Assembly (NCBI GenBank): GCA_035547155.1
Contig: DASZVJ010000158.1
Location: 1 to 12,344 of the forward strand
Direction of reading: 5' to 3'
Source of the DNA: CAZNMF01 sp035547155
Lineage (GTDB): Bacteria; Acidobacteriota; Vicinamibacteria; Vicinamibacterales; SCN-69-37
Length of the DNA: 12,344 nucleotides
The notes under the pieces: model-generated
Seen by the model: the letters and a program-made list of their open reading frames with translations, nothing else
Told to the model about the DNA's origin: nothing
The model's database searches: none
Part shown: positions 1 to 7,096 of the stretch, in pieces
Layout: every line of letters starts with the position of its first letter
Numbering within the stretch: position 1 is the stretch's first letter
Position numbers and translations under genes: made by a program

Positions 1-1
1 T

Positions 2-76
2 TGGTTGGGGCGGAAGGATTCGAACCTTCGAATACGGGATCCAAAGTCCCGCGCCTTACCGCTTGGCCACGCCCCA
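2..76 (-). tRNA. trnQ: tRNA-Gln (anticodon TTG)
   Basis: Read on the minus strand, the acceptor arms TGGGGCG (from base 76) and CGCCCCA (down to base 6) pair perfectly, followed by discriminator A at base 5 and an encoded CCA at 4-2. The anticodon stem CGGGA/TCCCG encloses the loop CTTTGGA, which gives anticodon TTG at bases 44-42. A normal T-arm with the loop TTCGAAT and a D-arm containing AAGCGGTAAGGC are present. It decodes CAA and, by wobble, CAG. It lies 84 nt downstream of ispE on the same strand. No separate promoter is obvious, so processing from an ispE read-through transcript is plausible. The same ispE-tRNA-Gln order is known in Pseudomonas, where prs follows. Confidence 0.96.
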
Positions 77-160
77 CCACGCCGGTCGCCGGCCACCGCG
101 CGCACCCAGCCACGCAGCCCTAGTCGGCCCTTTCGGGCCTATTGCAAACACGGAAGTCTA
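77..160 (-). other. Spacer between ispE and tRNA-Gln with two short hairpins
   Basis: This 84-nt gap holds a perfect 5-bp hairpin at 126-139 that reads on the minus strand as GGCCC-GAAA-GGGCC, closed by a GNRA-type tetraloop. A second 5-bp hairpin lies at 81-93, immediately 5' of the tRNA. Neither is followed by a T tract on the minus strand, so they do not look like intrinsic terminators. They could stabilise the ispE mRNA 3' end or mark processing between the mRNA and the tRNA, but that is inference. Confidence 0.3.
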
Positions 161-1054
161 TCACAGGCCGATGCGGCGGCCGGCTTCGTGGCGGGTCAGC
201 GTGCGGGTCAGCAGGACGAGCCAGTCGGGACGCTGGAGACGCCGGATCGCGCGGCGTGCGACGGCGTCGGGAAACAGGCCGAAGACGGCCGACCCGCTAC
301 CCGACATTGCCGCCCCCAACGCGCCTTCCTTGAGGCACGCGTCAATCATCTCCGTGATCATCGGATGCCGTTCAGCGACGGGCGCCTGGAGATCGTTGGC
401 GAGCGCGACCGGGCCGGTGGGCCAGCCGACGTCGATGTCCGCACCGCGCATCGCCGGCGTCGCCGCCGCGGACGCGCGCGCCTCGTCCAGCCAGCGATAC
501 GCGTCCGCGGTCGCCACGCCGAACGACGGCTTGATCACAATCACACCCAGCTTCGCGACATCGTCGACGGGATAGAGCTCGTCACCGCGGCCGAGGCCGA
601 TCGCCGTGCCACCAAGCAGGAAGAACGGCACGTCGGATCCGATCTCGGCAGCCAGCGCCAGCAGCGCGCGCCTGGGACGTCGCGCGTTCCAGATCGTGTT
701 GAGCGCGACGAGCGCGGCGGCCGCATCGGCGCTGCCGCCGCCGAGACCCGCGGCGACGGGAATCTGCTTGTCGAGCTTGACGTGCGCATCGCGCGGATCG
801 CCGGTCCGTCCGCGCTCGCGCCACAGCACTTCGGCCGCGCGCCAGACGAGATTGCTGCGATCGACCGGCACGCCCGGCGATCGGCTGGACAGACCGAACG
901 GGCCCGGCCGCGCCGTCACCGTCAGGGTGTCCGCGATGGCAATCGACTGCAGCACCGTCGTCACGTCATGAAAGCCATCGTCGCGGCGCGGGCCGACGCG
1001 CAGCGTCAGGTTGATCTTGGCGGACGGACGAAGCACGAGCGTGCGCGACGACAT
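161..1054 (-). CDS. ispE: 4-diphosphocytidyl-2-C-methyl-D-erythritol kinase (IspE)
   Basis: Cytosolic enzyme of the methylerythritol phosphate (non-mevalonate) isoprenoid pathway. It phosphorylates CDP-methylerythritol at the 2-hydroxyl with ATP. The 297-residue protein has the usual IspE length and GHMP-kinase layout: an N-terminal AKINLTLRV segment (12-20) with the substrate-side lysine, the glycine-rich ATP loop PVAAGLGGGSADAAA (99-113), the catalytic aspartate in GSDVPFFLLGGTA (D141), and the C-terminal GHMP motif MSGSGSAVFGLF. The ATG start has a GGAG about 12 nt upstream. It follows the LolB-like gene by 34 nt and precedes tRNA-Gln. All key residues are intact, so it should be functional. 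Isoprenoid flux also supplies the undecaprenyl carrier needed by membrane glycosyltransferases like those encoded further right in this window. Confidence 0.95.
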   Translation of the reverse strand: MSSRTLVLRPSAKINLTLRVGPRRDDGFHDVTTVLQSIAIADTLTVTARPGPFGLSSRSPGVPVDRSNLVWRAAEVLWRERGRTGDPRDAHVKLDKQIPVAAGLGGGSADAAAALVALNTIWNARRPRRALLALAAEIGSDVPFFLLGGTAIGLGRGDELYPVDDVAKLGVIVIKPSFGVATADAYRWLDEARASAAATPAMRGADIDVGWPTGPVALANDLQAPVAERHPMITEMIDACLKEGALGAAMSGSGSAVFGLFPDAVARRAIRRLQRPDWLVLLTRTLTRHEAGRRIGL

Positions 1055-1088
1055 CGAAAATCACACTCCGCGAACGGTGGCTCGCCGA

Positions 1089-1910
1089 TCAGCGGCCGCG
1101 CGGCCCGGACGCACGCAGCTCGTCGATCGACATCGGTGAGGCGCCTGGCGGGATCGCCACGGCGAATTGATCGGGATTCGCCGCCGGATCCGGGACGGCG
1201 ACGTCGATGCGCATCGACAACGAGACGGACGGCGATCGCCCCGGCTCCGAGCGCAGTGCGATCTGCTGCGGCCATCCGGATTCGGCGCGCCGATAGTCAA
1301 TGACGACGCCGTCCACGACGGCCGCACGTACCGACGATCGCCCGGCGATCGTCTCGACGTAGACGTCGTCGCCGCCGGAAAATCGCAGCGCCGTGATACC
1401 GCCATCGTACTCGCGCGCGTCCGTCGCACGTCCGGCGAACGTCACGCAGCCGGACAGCACGGCCATCAATCGTTCCGGATCCCACGGCAGACCAACCAGC
1501 GCGTCGACGATCGCGTCGGCGCGATCGACGACGACGCGCCGCGAGGACGCCAGCCAGAGCGTCGCGCGATCCGCGCGTCCGCCGAGCACGAATGCCGACG
1601 AGCCGGACGCACGCGCCTCCAAGCCGATCTCGCCCGCGCGCGTGGCGACGACACCGACCGTCAAGCTGCCCATCGGCTGATCCGACACGCGTCCCGACAA
1701 CTGGAGTTGCGTCTGATACGTCGTCAGCGACTGGCACGGCGCACTTGCCTGTTGCCAGAGCGCACTCGCGTCGGCAATCGTCCGCGACGGGCCCTCCGGC
1801 CTGATGAATCCGTGGCTGGCGCAACCGGCGACGCCGAGCGTCAGCGAGGAGACGGCCGCCGACACCACCGTGCGCCAACGCGCGGTGGCCGCGCTCGCGG
1901 CGGCGCGCAC
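1089..1910 (-). CDS. LolB-like outer-membrane lipoprotein (probable)
   Basis: A 273-residue predicted lipoprotein. Residues 1-29 form a signal peptide with Arg-rich n-region (R2, R11, R13) and hydrophobic core, ending in a lipobox LGVAGC, so the mature protein would begin at lipidated C30. The rest is polar, beta-strand-rich and without enzyme motifs, as expected for the LolA/LolB-type fold that carries lipoproteins to the outer membrane. I see no decisive sequence signature; the LolB call rests mainly on lipoprotein character, size and position directly between a TPR gene and ispE, the arrangement of lolB in gammaproteobacteria. The start is GTG, one base after the upstream TGA stop, which implies translational coupling. 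The DUF4292-type lipoproteins are an alternative family label. Export and lipidation are much more certain than the LolB role. Confidence 0.65.
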   Translation of the reverse strand: MRAAASAATARWRTVVSAAVSSLTLGVAGCASHGFIRPEGPSRTIADASALWQQASAPCQSLTTYQTQLQLSGRVSDQPMGSLTVGVVATRAGEIGLEARASGSSAFVLGGRADRATLWLASSRRVVVDRADAIVDALVGLPWDPERLMAVLSGCVTFAGRATDAREYDGGITALRFSGGDDVYVETIAGRSSVRAAVVDGVVIDYRRAESGWPQQIALRSEPGRSPSVSLSMRIDVAVPDPAANPDQFAVAIPPGASPMSIDELRASGPRGR

Positions 1911-1911
1911 G

Positions 1912-3543
1912 TCAGTGCTGGCCGGACAACTGGCGTGCCCGGTCCCGCTTCTTGGTCACGGCGTCGGTGTCGAGACCGTCGCGATCCCCGCCGAGGGCGC
2001 GGTCGTACGCGGCGGTCGCTTCGATGTAGCGCTTCGACTTGAAATACAGATCGCCCAGGTGTTCCTGGATCACCGACGACTCGGGCTCGGCGGCCGCCGC
2101 ACGCTCGAGCGGATCGGTGGCGCGATCGAGCTTGTCTTGTTTGAAGTACGCCCAGCCGAGGCTGTCGAGATACGACGGATTGTCGGCGTCGATCGCGAGC
2201 GCCTTCTGAATCAGCGTGACCGCTTCATCGAGCTTGCGGCCGTGCTCCGCGAGCATGTAGCCGAGGTAGTTGAGCGCCGGCGCGTGCGACGGGTCGGCCG
2301 CGATGATGTCGCGAAACGTACGCTCGGCGCGATCGAACTGGCGCGTCCGATCGTACGTCGCCGCGAGACTGAACGCGATCTGCCGATCGTCCGGCGCGCG
2401 GCGGCGCGCGTCCTCGAGGACCTGCGTCGCCTGCTTGCCGTCGCCGAGCGCTTCCCACGCATGGCCCAACGTCGTCGCCATGTCCGCGAATGCGCTGGAC
2501 GCGATATCAGCGTCGCTCGCCTTCTTCACGCGCGGCTCGAGCGCCGCGACGACGCCGCGGAAGTCGCGGCGGGCCGTGCGCACCGACGCCAGCGCGAGCG
2601 GCCCGCGCGGATCGGCGCTGTCGATGGCCGCGACGCGCTCGGCGGCCGTCTCGGCCGCGTCGAGACGGCCCGCACGCTCCTCGACCTGCGTCAACAGATA
2701 CCAGGCGGAGATGTCCTCCGGCCGATCGTGCGTCACCTCGGTGAGCACGCTGCGGCCGCCGTTGATGTCGCCGGCGTTGACGAGCGCCGTCGCGTAGCGC
2801 AGGCGGTAGAGCACATTGCCGGGATCGGTGGCGACGACTTCCGTCCACGCATCGGCCGCATCGCGCCACGCGCCGCGCCGCTCGAGCTCCTCGATCGCGC
2901 GCAGCTTCGCGGCCGGAGACGTGTCGTCGGTGCTCCGACGGAACTCCTCGAGCAGCGCCGTGGCTTCGGCCGGCTGGTTGTTCGCGCGATACGCCTGCAC
3001 GAGCAGCATGACGGCCTGCGCGTAGTCGGGACGATCGAGGAGGAACTGCTTCAGCACCTCGATTGCTTGCGGGTACCGCTCCGCCTGGACGTAGAGATCA
3101 CCAAGCGTGAACTGCGCCAGCGGATCGCGCGTGCCGTCGGCGATCACGCGGGCAAGGTGGCCGGCGGCGCTCGTCAGCAGCCGGCGCCGCACGTCTTCGG
3201 GCGACGCGCTCTGGGCCATCGATGCCTGCACCAATCCGAGCACGCGATGCGCGTTGCGATTGTCCGGTGCGATCCGCAACGCCTCGGTCGCTTCGGTCTC
3301 GGCCTCGGCGTACTTGCCCTGCTGCGCCGCAATCGCGGCCAGCTCGGCGTGCGGCTCCGCGGCGTTCGGCACGAGCGTCAACGCCTCGCGATACTTCGCG
3401 GCGGCGCCTGCGAGATCCTCGCTGTCGTCGAGCGTGCGGCCCTGCAGATAGAGGAAGTACGCCTGGCCGATCGCGTCGGCCGACGGCGGCGCCTGTGCCT
3501 GCGCCAGCAGCGCCAGAGTCAACACCCATGCAGACATGACCAT
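1912..3543 (-). CDS. Secreted tetratricopeptide-repeat protein
   Basis: A 543-residue protein with a short N-terminal export signal (MSAWVLTLALLAQAQA, about 3-18) followed almost entirely by TPR helices. Clear units include about 44-94 (two repeats), 143-205, 245-305 and 385-520. The best-conserved block is ALNYLGYMLAEHGRKLDEA (423-441) followed by NPSYLDSLGWAYFKQDKLDRA (455-475), which resembles the TPR protein encoded upstream of lolB in Pseudomonas. It is probably a periplasmic or envelope-associated scaffold; no partner can be named. The first of two nearby ATGs is preferred because GGAGG sits 7 nt before it. It is the first gene of the minus-strand operon, 1 nt ahead of the LolB-like gene, and diverges from the Trm112/LPS operon across an 86-nt gap. 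Confidence 0.88.
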   Translation of the reverse strand: MVMSAWVLTLALLAQAQAPPSADAIGQAYFLYLQGRTLDDSEDLAGAAAKYREALTLVPNAAEPHAELAAIAAQQGKYAEAETEATEALRIAPDNRNAHRVLGLVQASMAQSASPEDVRRRLLTSAAGHLARVIADGTRDPLAQFTLGDLYVQAERYPQAIEVLKQFLLDRPDYAQAVMLLVQAYRANNQPAEATALLEEFRRSTDDTSPAAKLRAIEELERRGAWRDAADAWTEVVATDPGNVLYRLRYATALVNAGDINGGRSVLTEVTHDRPEDISAWYLLTQVEERAGRLDAAETAAERVAAIDSADPRGPLALASVRTARRDFRGVVAALEPRVKKASDADIASSAFADMATTLGHAWEALGDGKQATQVLEDARRRAPDDRQIAFSLAATYDRTRQFDRAERTFRDIIAADPSHAPALNYLGYMLAEHGRKLDEAVTLIQKALAIDADNPSYLDSLGWAYFKQDKLDRATDPLERAAAAEPESSVIQEHLGDLYFKSKRYIEATAAYDRALGGDRDGLDTDAVTKKRDRARQLSGQH

Positions 3544-3566
3544 GAACCTGCCTCCGATTGTGGCAC

Positions 3567-3585
3567 ACGGGCGGTCCCGGCCCGT
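3567..3585. promoter_or_regulatory. Short inverted repeat in the divergent promoter region
   Basis: Perfect 6-bp arms ACGGGC (3567-3572) and GCCCGT (3580-3585) are separated by 7 bases. They lie in the 86-nt gap between the divergently transcribed TPR and Trm112 genes, within the expected 5' UTR of the TPR transcript. This could be a repressor operator or an RNA hairpin. In such GC-rich DNA a 6-bp inverted repeat can arise by chance, so support is weak. Confidence 0.2.
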
Positions 3586-3614
3586 AATCCTCTCGCCGGC
3601 CGCGTTCGTCTTGC

Positions 3615-3622
3615 CCTATAGT
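3615..3622. promoter_or_regulatory. Overlapping divergent -10 elements
   Basis: The 8 bases 3615-3622 contain TATAGT on the plus strand (3617-3622) and TATAGG on the minus strand (3620-3615), sharing the palindromic core CTATAG (3616-3621). It is the only A/T-rich patch in the divergent gap and points to both operons. On the plus strand transcription would begin at about the Trm112 ATG (3630), giving a leaderless or nearly leaderless mRNA. On the minus strand the leader of the TPR gene would be about 65 nt. No convincing -35 box is present for either direction. Confidence 0.4.
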
Positions 3623-3629
3623 GAGGCGC

Positions 3630-3800
3630 ATGGCCGTCGATCCCGCGCTGCTCGAGATTCTCGTGTGCCCTGTCTGCAAGACGCCGGTTCACGTCACACC
3701 GGATGGCGCGGGCCTCAAGTGCGACACGTGCCGCCGGGTGTATCCGATCAAAGACGACATTCCCGTCATGCTCGTCGACGAGGCCAAGATCGACGGCTGA
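3630..3800 (+). CDS. Trm112-family zinc-ribbon protein (UPF0434/YcaR type)
   Basis: A 56-residue protein starting MAVDPALLEILVCPVCKTPV and ending LVDEAKIDG. It has the Trm112/YcaR signature: a DPxLLEILVCPxC opening, a zinc-ribbon-like cysteine quartet (C13 and C16 in CPVC, C31 and C34 in CDTC), then the conserved RRVYPIKDDIPVMLVDEA tail. In eukaryotes and archaea Trm112 is an obligate partner of several RNA and protein methyltransferases; the role of the short bacterial form is not established. In E. coli the homologue ycaR sits beside kdsB and near lpxK, both LPS genes. Here it heads an LPS operon and stops 4 nt before the heptosyltransferase-like gene. A GAGG lies only 3 nt before the ATG, an unusually short spacing, and a TATAGT box lies 7 nt upstream of the ATG. 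Confidence 0.88.
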   Translation: MAVDPALLEILVCPVCKTPVHVTPDGAGLKCDTCRRVYPIKDDIPVMLVDEAKIDG

Positions 3801-3804
3801 GCCG

Positions 3805-4878
3805 TTGAACATCCTGCTCATCCGCCTGCGCCTGATCGGCGACGTCGTCTTCACGACGCCGATCGTGCGCGCCGTCCGGCGGCGTTATCCGGATGCCCGC
3901 CTCTCGTACCTCGTCGAGGCCTCGGCTGCGCCGGTCGTCTGCGTCAATCCGCATCTTTCGCACATCATCACCGCCACGCACAGCCGGGGCTGGGCCCGCG
4001 TGCGCGACGACGTGCAGCTCGCGCGCGCGCTGCGGCGCGAGCGGTTCGATCTCGTCATCGATCTGCACGGCGGACCGCGGAGCGCGTGGCTGACGTGGGC
4101 GACGCGAGCGCGCCGCCGGGTGGGCTACGATGTTGCCGGACGATCCTGGATGTACACCGACGTGGTACACCGCCCGAAGGGCTACCGGCCGCGGCACGCC
4201 GTCGAGAACCAGTGGGATCTGCTTCGCGTCGTGGATCCGGCGTTCGATCGCGCGCTGGCGCGCGACACCGATCGCGTCGAGATGACGGTCGACGCGCGCG
4301 TTCGCGATCGTCTGCCACAGACGCTCGCGGCGCTCGGCGTCCCCGCAGGTGCGCGGATCGTCGTCCTTCATGTCAGCGCGGGCAATCCCTTTCGTCGATG
4401 GCCGGAGTCGTCGTTCGCGACGGTCGCCGCCGACATGTGCCGCGCGAACGCCGATCGCTGGGTGCTCGTGACGGCCGGCCCGTCCGATCGTGACGCGGCG
4501 GCTCGCGTCCGGACGGAAGCGCGCGCGCGAGCTGGATCTGCCGCCGCGCGCATCGTCGACGCGGAGTCGCTGTCGCTGATGGAGCTGCGCGCGCTGCTCG
4601 ATCGCGCGTCGCTGTTCGTCGGCGGCGACAGCGGGCCCATGCACATCGCGGCGACGAGCGACGTCCCGATCGTCAGCATCTACGGGCCGACGCTGCCGGA
4701 GCGATCGGCGCCGTGGCGATCCGACGCAATTCCGTCGGCGGCGGTGGAACCCGGCGCTCTGCCGTGCCGGCCGTGCGATCAACGTGCCTGCGTGCCCGGC
4801 GATTTCCGCTGTCTCTCGATGGTGTCCGCGGATGCCGTACGCGACGCGGCCGAGCGCTTGTTGGAGCCGCGGCCGTGA
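3805..4878 (+). CDS. Glycosyltransferase family 9 (LPS heptosyltransferase-like)
   Basis: A cytoplasmic, probably membrane-associated GT-B glycosyltransferase that adds heptose or a related sugar to the lipopolysaccharide core. The 357-residue protein opens with NILLIRLRLIGDVVFTTP (2-19), the GT9 N-terminus, in which D13 matches the catalytic aspartate of E. coli WaaC. The C-terminal domain carries the nucleotide-sugar motif GGDSGPMHIAA (273-283; D275, H280) and the family tail LPCRPCDQRACVPGDFRCL (319-337). The frame stays open upstream, but homology begins at TTG 3805, 4 nt after the Trm112 stop, so TTG is chosen as start; no strong Shine-Dalgarno is seen and translation is probably coupled. 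Its end overlaps the next gene by 3 nt (GTGA). The exact acceptor (WaaC, WaaF or WaaQ type) cannot be told from sequence alone. Confidence 0.9.
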   Translation: MNILLIRLRLIGDVVFTTPIVRAVRRRYPDARLSYLVEASAAPVVCVNPHLSHIITATHSRGWARVRDDVQLARALRRERFDLVIDLHGGPRSAWLTWATRARRRVGYDVAGRSWMYTDVVHRPKGYRPRHAVENQWDLLRVVDPAFDRALARDTDRVEMTVDARVRDRLPQTLAALGVPAGARIVVLHVSAGNPFRRWPESSFATVAADMCRANADRWVLVTAGPSDRDAAARVRTEARARAGSAAARIVDAESLSLMELRALLDRASLFVGGDSGPMHIAATSDVPIVSIYGPTLPERSAPWRSDAIPSAAVEPGALPCRPCDQRACVPGDFRCLSMVSADAVRDAAERLLEPRP

Positions 4879-6107
4879 CCGACACGCGCGTCACACGACT
4901 GCCTCAGGAGCACGATCCGATCGAGACGTGGGCCTTCTGGACGCTCACCGCGAGCCTCGCGCTCGTGCAGTTGTCGGTCGCCGCCGCCGAGACGCTCTTC
5001 GGCATCAGCGCGCTGCTCTGGCTCGTGCTCGTCATCCGCGATCGCCGCGTCCCCAACGTGCCGCCGTTCTTCGTGCCGCTGCTGATGCTCGCCGGTTGGA
5101 CACTCGTCAGCACCGCGCTCTCGCCCGAGCCGCGTTTCGGCTTGCATGAAGACAAGCAGCTGCTGCTCTATCTCGTCGTGCCGATCGCGATGCGCGTCGT
5201 CGGGGCGCGTGGCGCGCCGCGTGTGCTGACCGCGCTCATCGCAGTAGGCGGCGTCAGTGCGCTCGCGGGCATCGTCCAGGGCATCGTCGTCGGCGACCTG
5301 AGCTACGACTATTTGATCCACAACCGCCCCCACGGCCTGCTCGGCCACTACATGACGTACTCGGGCGTCCTGATGCTCGTGCTCTGCGCCGCTGCCGCCC
5401 AGCTGATCTTCGCCGAGCGCGAGTGGCTGTGGCCGGCCGTCGCCGTGCCGGCAATGCTCGTCGCGCTGGCGGTGACGCTGTCGCGCAACGTCTGGCTCGG
5501 CGCGCTGGCCGCCATCGTCGCGCTGCTCGTCGTGCGCCGGCCGCGTCTCCTCATCGCCGTGCCGGTCGTGCTCGCCATCGCGCTAGCCGTGGCGCCCGTC
5601 CGCAGCCGCGCGCTCGACGTGTTCGACCCGTCGAACGCGACGAATCGCGACCGCGTGTCGATGATCAAATCCGGCGGCGCCATGATCCGCGATCACGCGC
5701 TCTTCGGCGTCGGACCGAACCGCGTGCCGGAGGAATATCTCGCGCACTACAAACGCGCGGACGCCGTCGATCCCGCCGATCAACCGGGCTCGACTCGCGC
5801 GCACCTACACAACGTGGTCGTGCAGCTCGCGGCGGAGCGCGGCCTGCCGGCGCTGGCCGCGTGGCTGTGGTTCGTCGCCGTCGCCGCGATCGGCCTGCTC
5901 GATCAGATGCGGCGCGGGCCGGCGCCGGCGCTCGCGGCCGCCGGCTTTGCAGCCGTCATTGCGATGCTGATCGCCGGCCTCTTCGAGCACAACTTCGGCG
6001 ACTCGGAATTTCTCTTCCTCTTCCTTGGCTTGATCACGCTTCCGTACGCGGCGCGATATCAGGTTGGCGCGCCGGGATCGCACGCGCGCGTCGAGGCTGC
6101 CGCGTGA
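4875..6107 (+). CDS. O-antigen ligase/polymerase-family membrane protein (Wzy_C domain)
   Basis: A 410-residue polytopic inner-membrane protein with about 10-12 predicted membrane segments. It has the Wzy_C (O-antigen ligase) layout: the TLSRNVWLGA stretch (201-210), then a long periplasmic loop (about 245-325) containing NRDRVSMIKSGGAMIRDHAL (257-276), FGVGPN (277-282) and the histidine pair in AHLHNVVVQLAAERGL (309-324; H310, H312). WaaL-type ligases join undecaprenyl-linked O-polysaccharide to lipid A core; Wzy polymerases and related ligases share the fold, so the precise reaction is uncertain. The LPS-core neighbours favour a ligase. The start is GTG 4875 overlapping the GT9 stop, with GGAG 8 nt before it. 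Its stop overlaps the hldA start by one base (TGATG). Confidence 0.82.
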   Translation: MTDTRVTRLPQEHDPIETWAFWTLTASLALVQLSVAAAETLFGISALLWLVLVIRDRRVPNVPPFFVPLLMLAGWTLVSTALSPEPRFGLHEDKQLLLYLVVPIAMRVVGARGAPRVLTALIAVGGVSALAGIVQGIVVGDLSYDYLIHNRPHGLLGHYMTYSGVLMLVLCAAAAQLIFAEREWLWPAVAVPAMLVALAVTLSRNVWLGALAAIVALLVVRRPRLLIAVPVVLAIALAVAPVRSRALDVFDPSNATNRDRVSMIKSGGAMIRDHALFGVGPNRVPEEYLAHYKRADAVDPADQPGSTRAHLHNVVVQLAAERGLPALAAWLWFVAVAAIGLLDQMRRGPAPALAAAGFAAVIAMLIAGLFEHNFGDSEFLFLFLGLITLPYAARYQVGAPGSHARVEAAA

Positions 6108-7096
6108 TGACGACCGTCAACGACGTCCTCGCGCGCTTTCACGGCCGGTCCGTCGCCGTCATCGGCGACGTGATGCTCGATCACTTCCTCGTCGGCCGGG
6201 TCGATCGCATCTCGCCCGAGGCGCCGGTTCCGGTCGTACGATTCGATCGCGACGAATATCGTCTCGGCGGCGCTGCCAACGTCGGGCACAACATCGCGTC
6301 GCTCGGCGGCCTCGCCACGCTCGTCGGTCTCGTCGGCGCCGACGCAGCCGCCGGCGAGCTGCGACGACAGCTCGCGACGATCCGTCTCGACGACCGCGGC
6401 CTGATCGCCGACGCGTCTCGTCCGACCACGAAGAAGATGCGCGTGGTGACGACGCGCAATCAGCAGGTCGTGCGGATCGATCACGAGTCGGACGCGGACG
6501 TCGCCGGCGATGCCTGCGCGGTGCTCGTCGCCAGCGCACGCGCGGCCATCGCCGCCAGTGACACAGCCGTCCTCTCCGACTACCGCAAAGGTGTCGTCTG
6601 TCCCGCGATCATCGCGGCCGCGATCGACGAAGCGGCCAAACGTCGCACGCCGCTCCTGGTCGATCCCAAAGTCGCGCAGGCCGAGCGGTACCGCGGCGCG
6701 GCGCTCATCACGCCGAACCATCACGAAGCCGAGCTGATGACGCAGACGACGATTCGATCGTCGAGCGACGCCGCGCGCGCGGCGCGGCTGCTGCACGAGC
6801 GCACGGGCGCGAACGTGCTCATCACGCGCGGCGAGCACGGCATGTGGATCTTCGACGCGACCGCCTCACCGGCCGTCGAAGCGTCGCTGCCCGCCGTCGC
6901 GCGCGAAGTCGCCGACGTCACCGGTGCCGGCGACACGGTCATCGCGGTGCTGGCGCTGGCGCTTGCCGCCGGCGCGCCGCTGCTCGACGCCGCGCGGCTC
7001 GCCAACGCCGCGGCCGGACTCGTCGTCGCGCGCTTCGGTCCGGCCACGGTGCAGCCGCCGGAGCTCGCCGCAGCGATCGCCGCGCATCCCGACTGA
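6107..7096 (+). CDS. hldA: D-glycero-beta-D-manno-heptose-7-phosphate kinase (HldA / HldE N-domain)
   Basis: Cytosolic PfkB-family sugar kinase making heptose 1,7-bisphosphate, a step toward the nucleotide-activated heptose used for the LPS inner core. The 329 residues show the RfaE signature GDVMLDHFLVGRVDRISPEA (20-39), the substrate loop RLGGAANVGHNIASLGG (52-68), PKVAQAERYRGAALITPNHHEAEL (187-210), and the PfkB catalytic motif DVTGAGD (270-276) with catalytic base D276. The usual DYGKG motif reads DYRKG here (158-162). Only the kinase domain is present: the adenylyltransferase half found in fused HldE is absent and must be encoded elsewhere (HldC type). The ATG overlaps the upstream TGA by one base, with GAGG 10 nt before it. 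The stop overlaps the next ATG in the same way. Confidence 0.9.
   Translation: MTTVNDVLARFHGRSVAVIGDVMLDHFLVGRVDRISPEAPVPVVRFDRDEYRLGGAANVGHNIASLGGLATLVGLVGADAAAGELRRQLATIRLDDRGLIADASRPTTKKMRVVTTRNQQVVRIDHESDADVAGDACAVLVASARAAIAASDTAVLSDYRKGVVCPAIIAAAIDEAAKRRTPLLVDPKVAQAERYRGAALITPNHHEAELMTQTTIRSSSDAARAARLLHERTGANVLITRGEHGMWIFDATASPAVEASLPAVAREVADVTGAGDTVIAVLALALAAGAPLLDAARLANAAAGLVVARFGPATVQPPELAAAIAAHPD

Noticed and set aside
126..139. Hairpin after ispE as an intrinsic terminator
   Set aside because: Only 5 bp and no T tract on the minus strand; listed as an unassigned hairpin instead.
5..1303. A 432-codon open frame on the plus strand across tRNA-Gln and ispE
   Set aside because: It crosses a perfect tRNA gene and lies antisense to ispE; no start signal or domain supports it.
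1804..3621. A 605-codon open frame on the plus strand opposite the TPR gene
   Set aside because: Antisense shadow caused by high GC third positions; its translation is Arg/Val/Leu-rich low-information sequence without a recognisable domain, while the minus strand encodes clear TPRs and a signal peptide with a good ribosome-binding site.
3703..3804. Upstream extension of the GT9 gene to an ATG at 3703
   Set aside because: It would overlap most of the Trm112-like gene in another frame, and GT9 homology begins at the residue after TTG 3805.
4713..4874. Upstream extension of the ligase-like gene to an ATG at 4713
   Set aside because: It would overlap the conserved C-terminus of the GT9 protein; GTG 4875 has GGAG at good spacing and forms a typical stop/start overlap.
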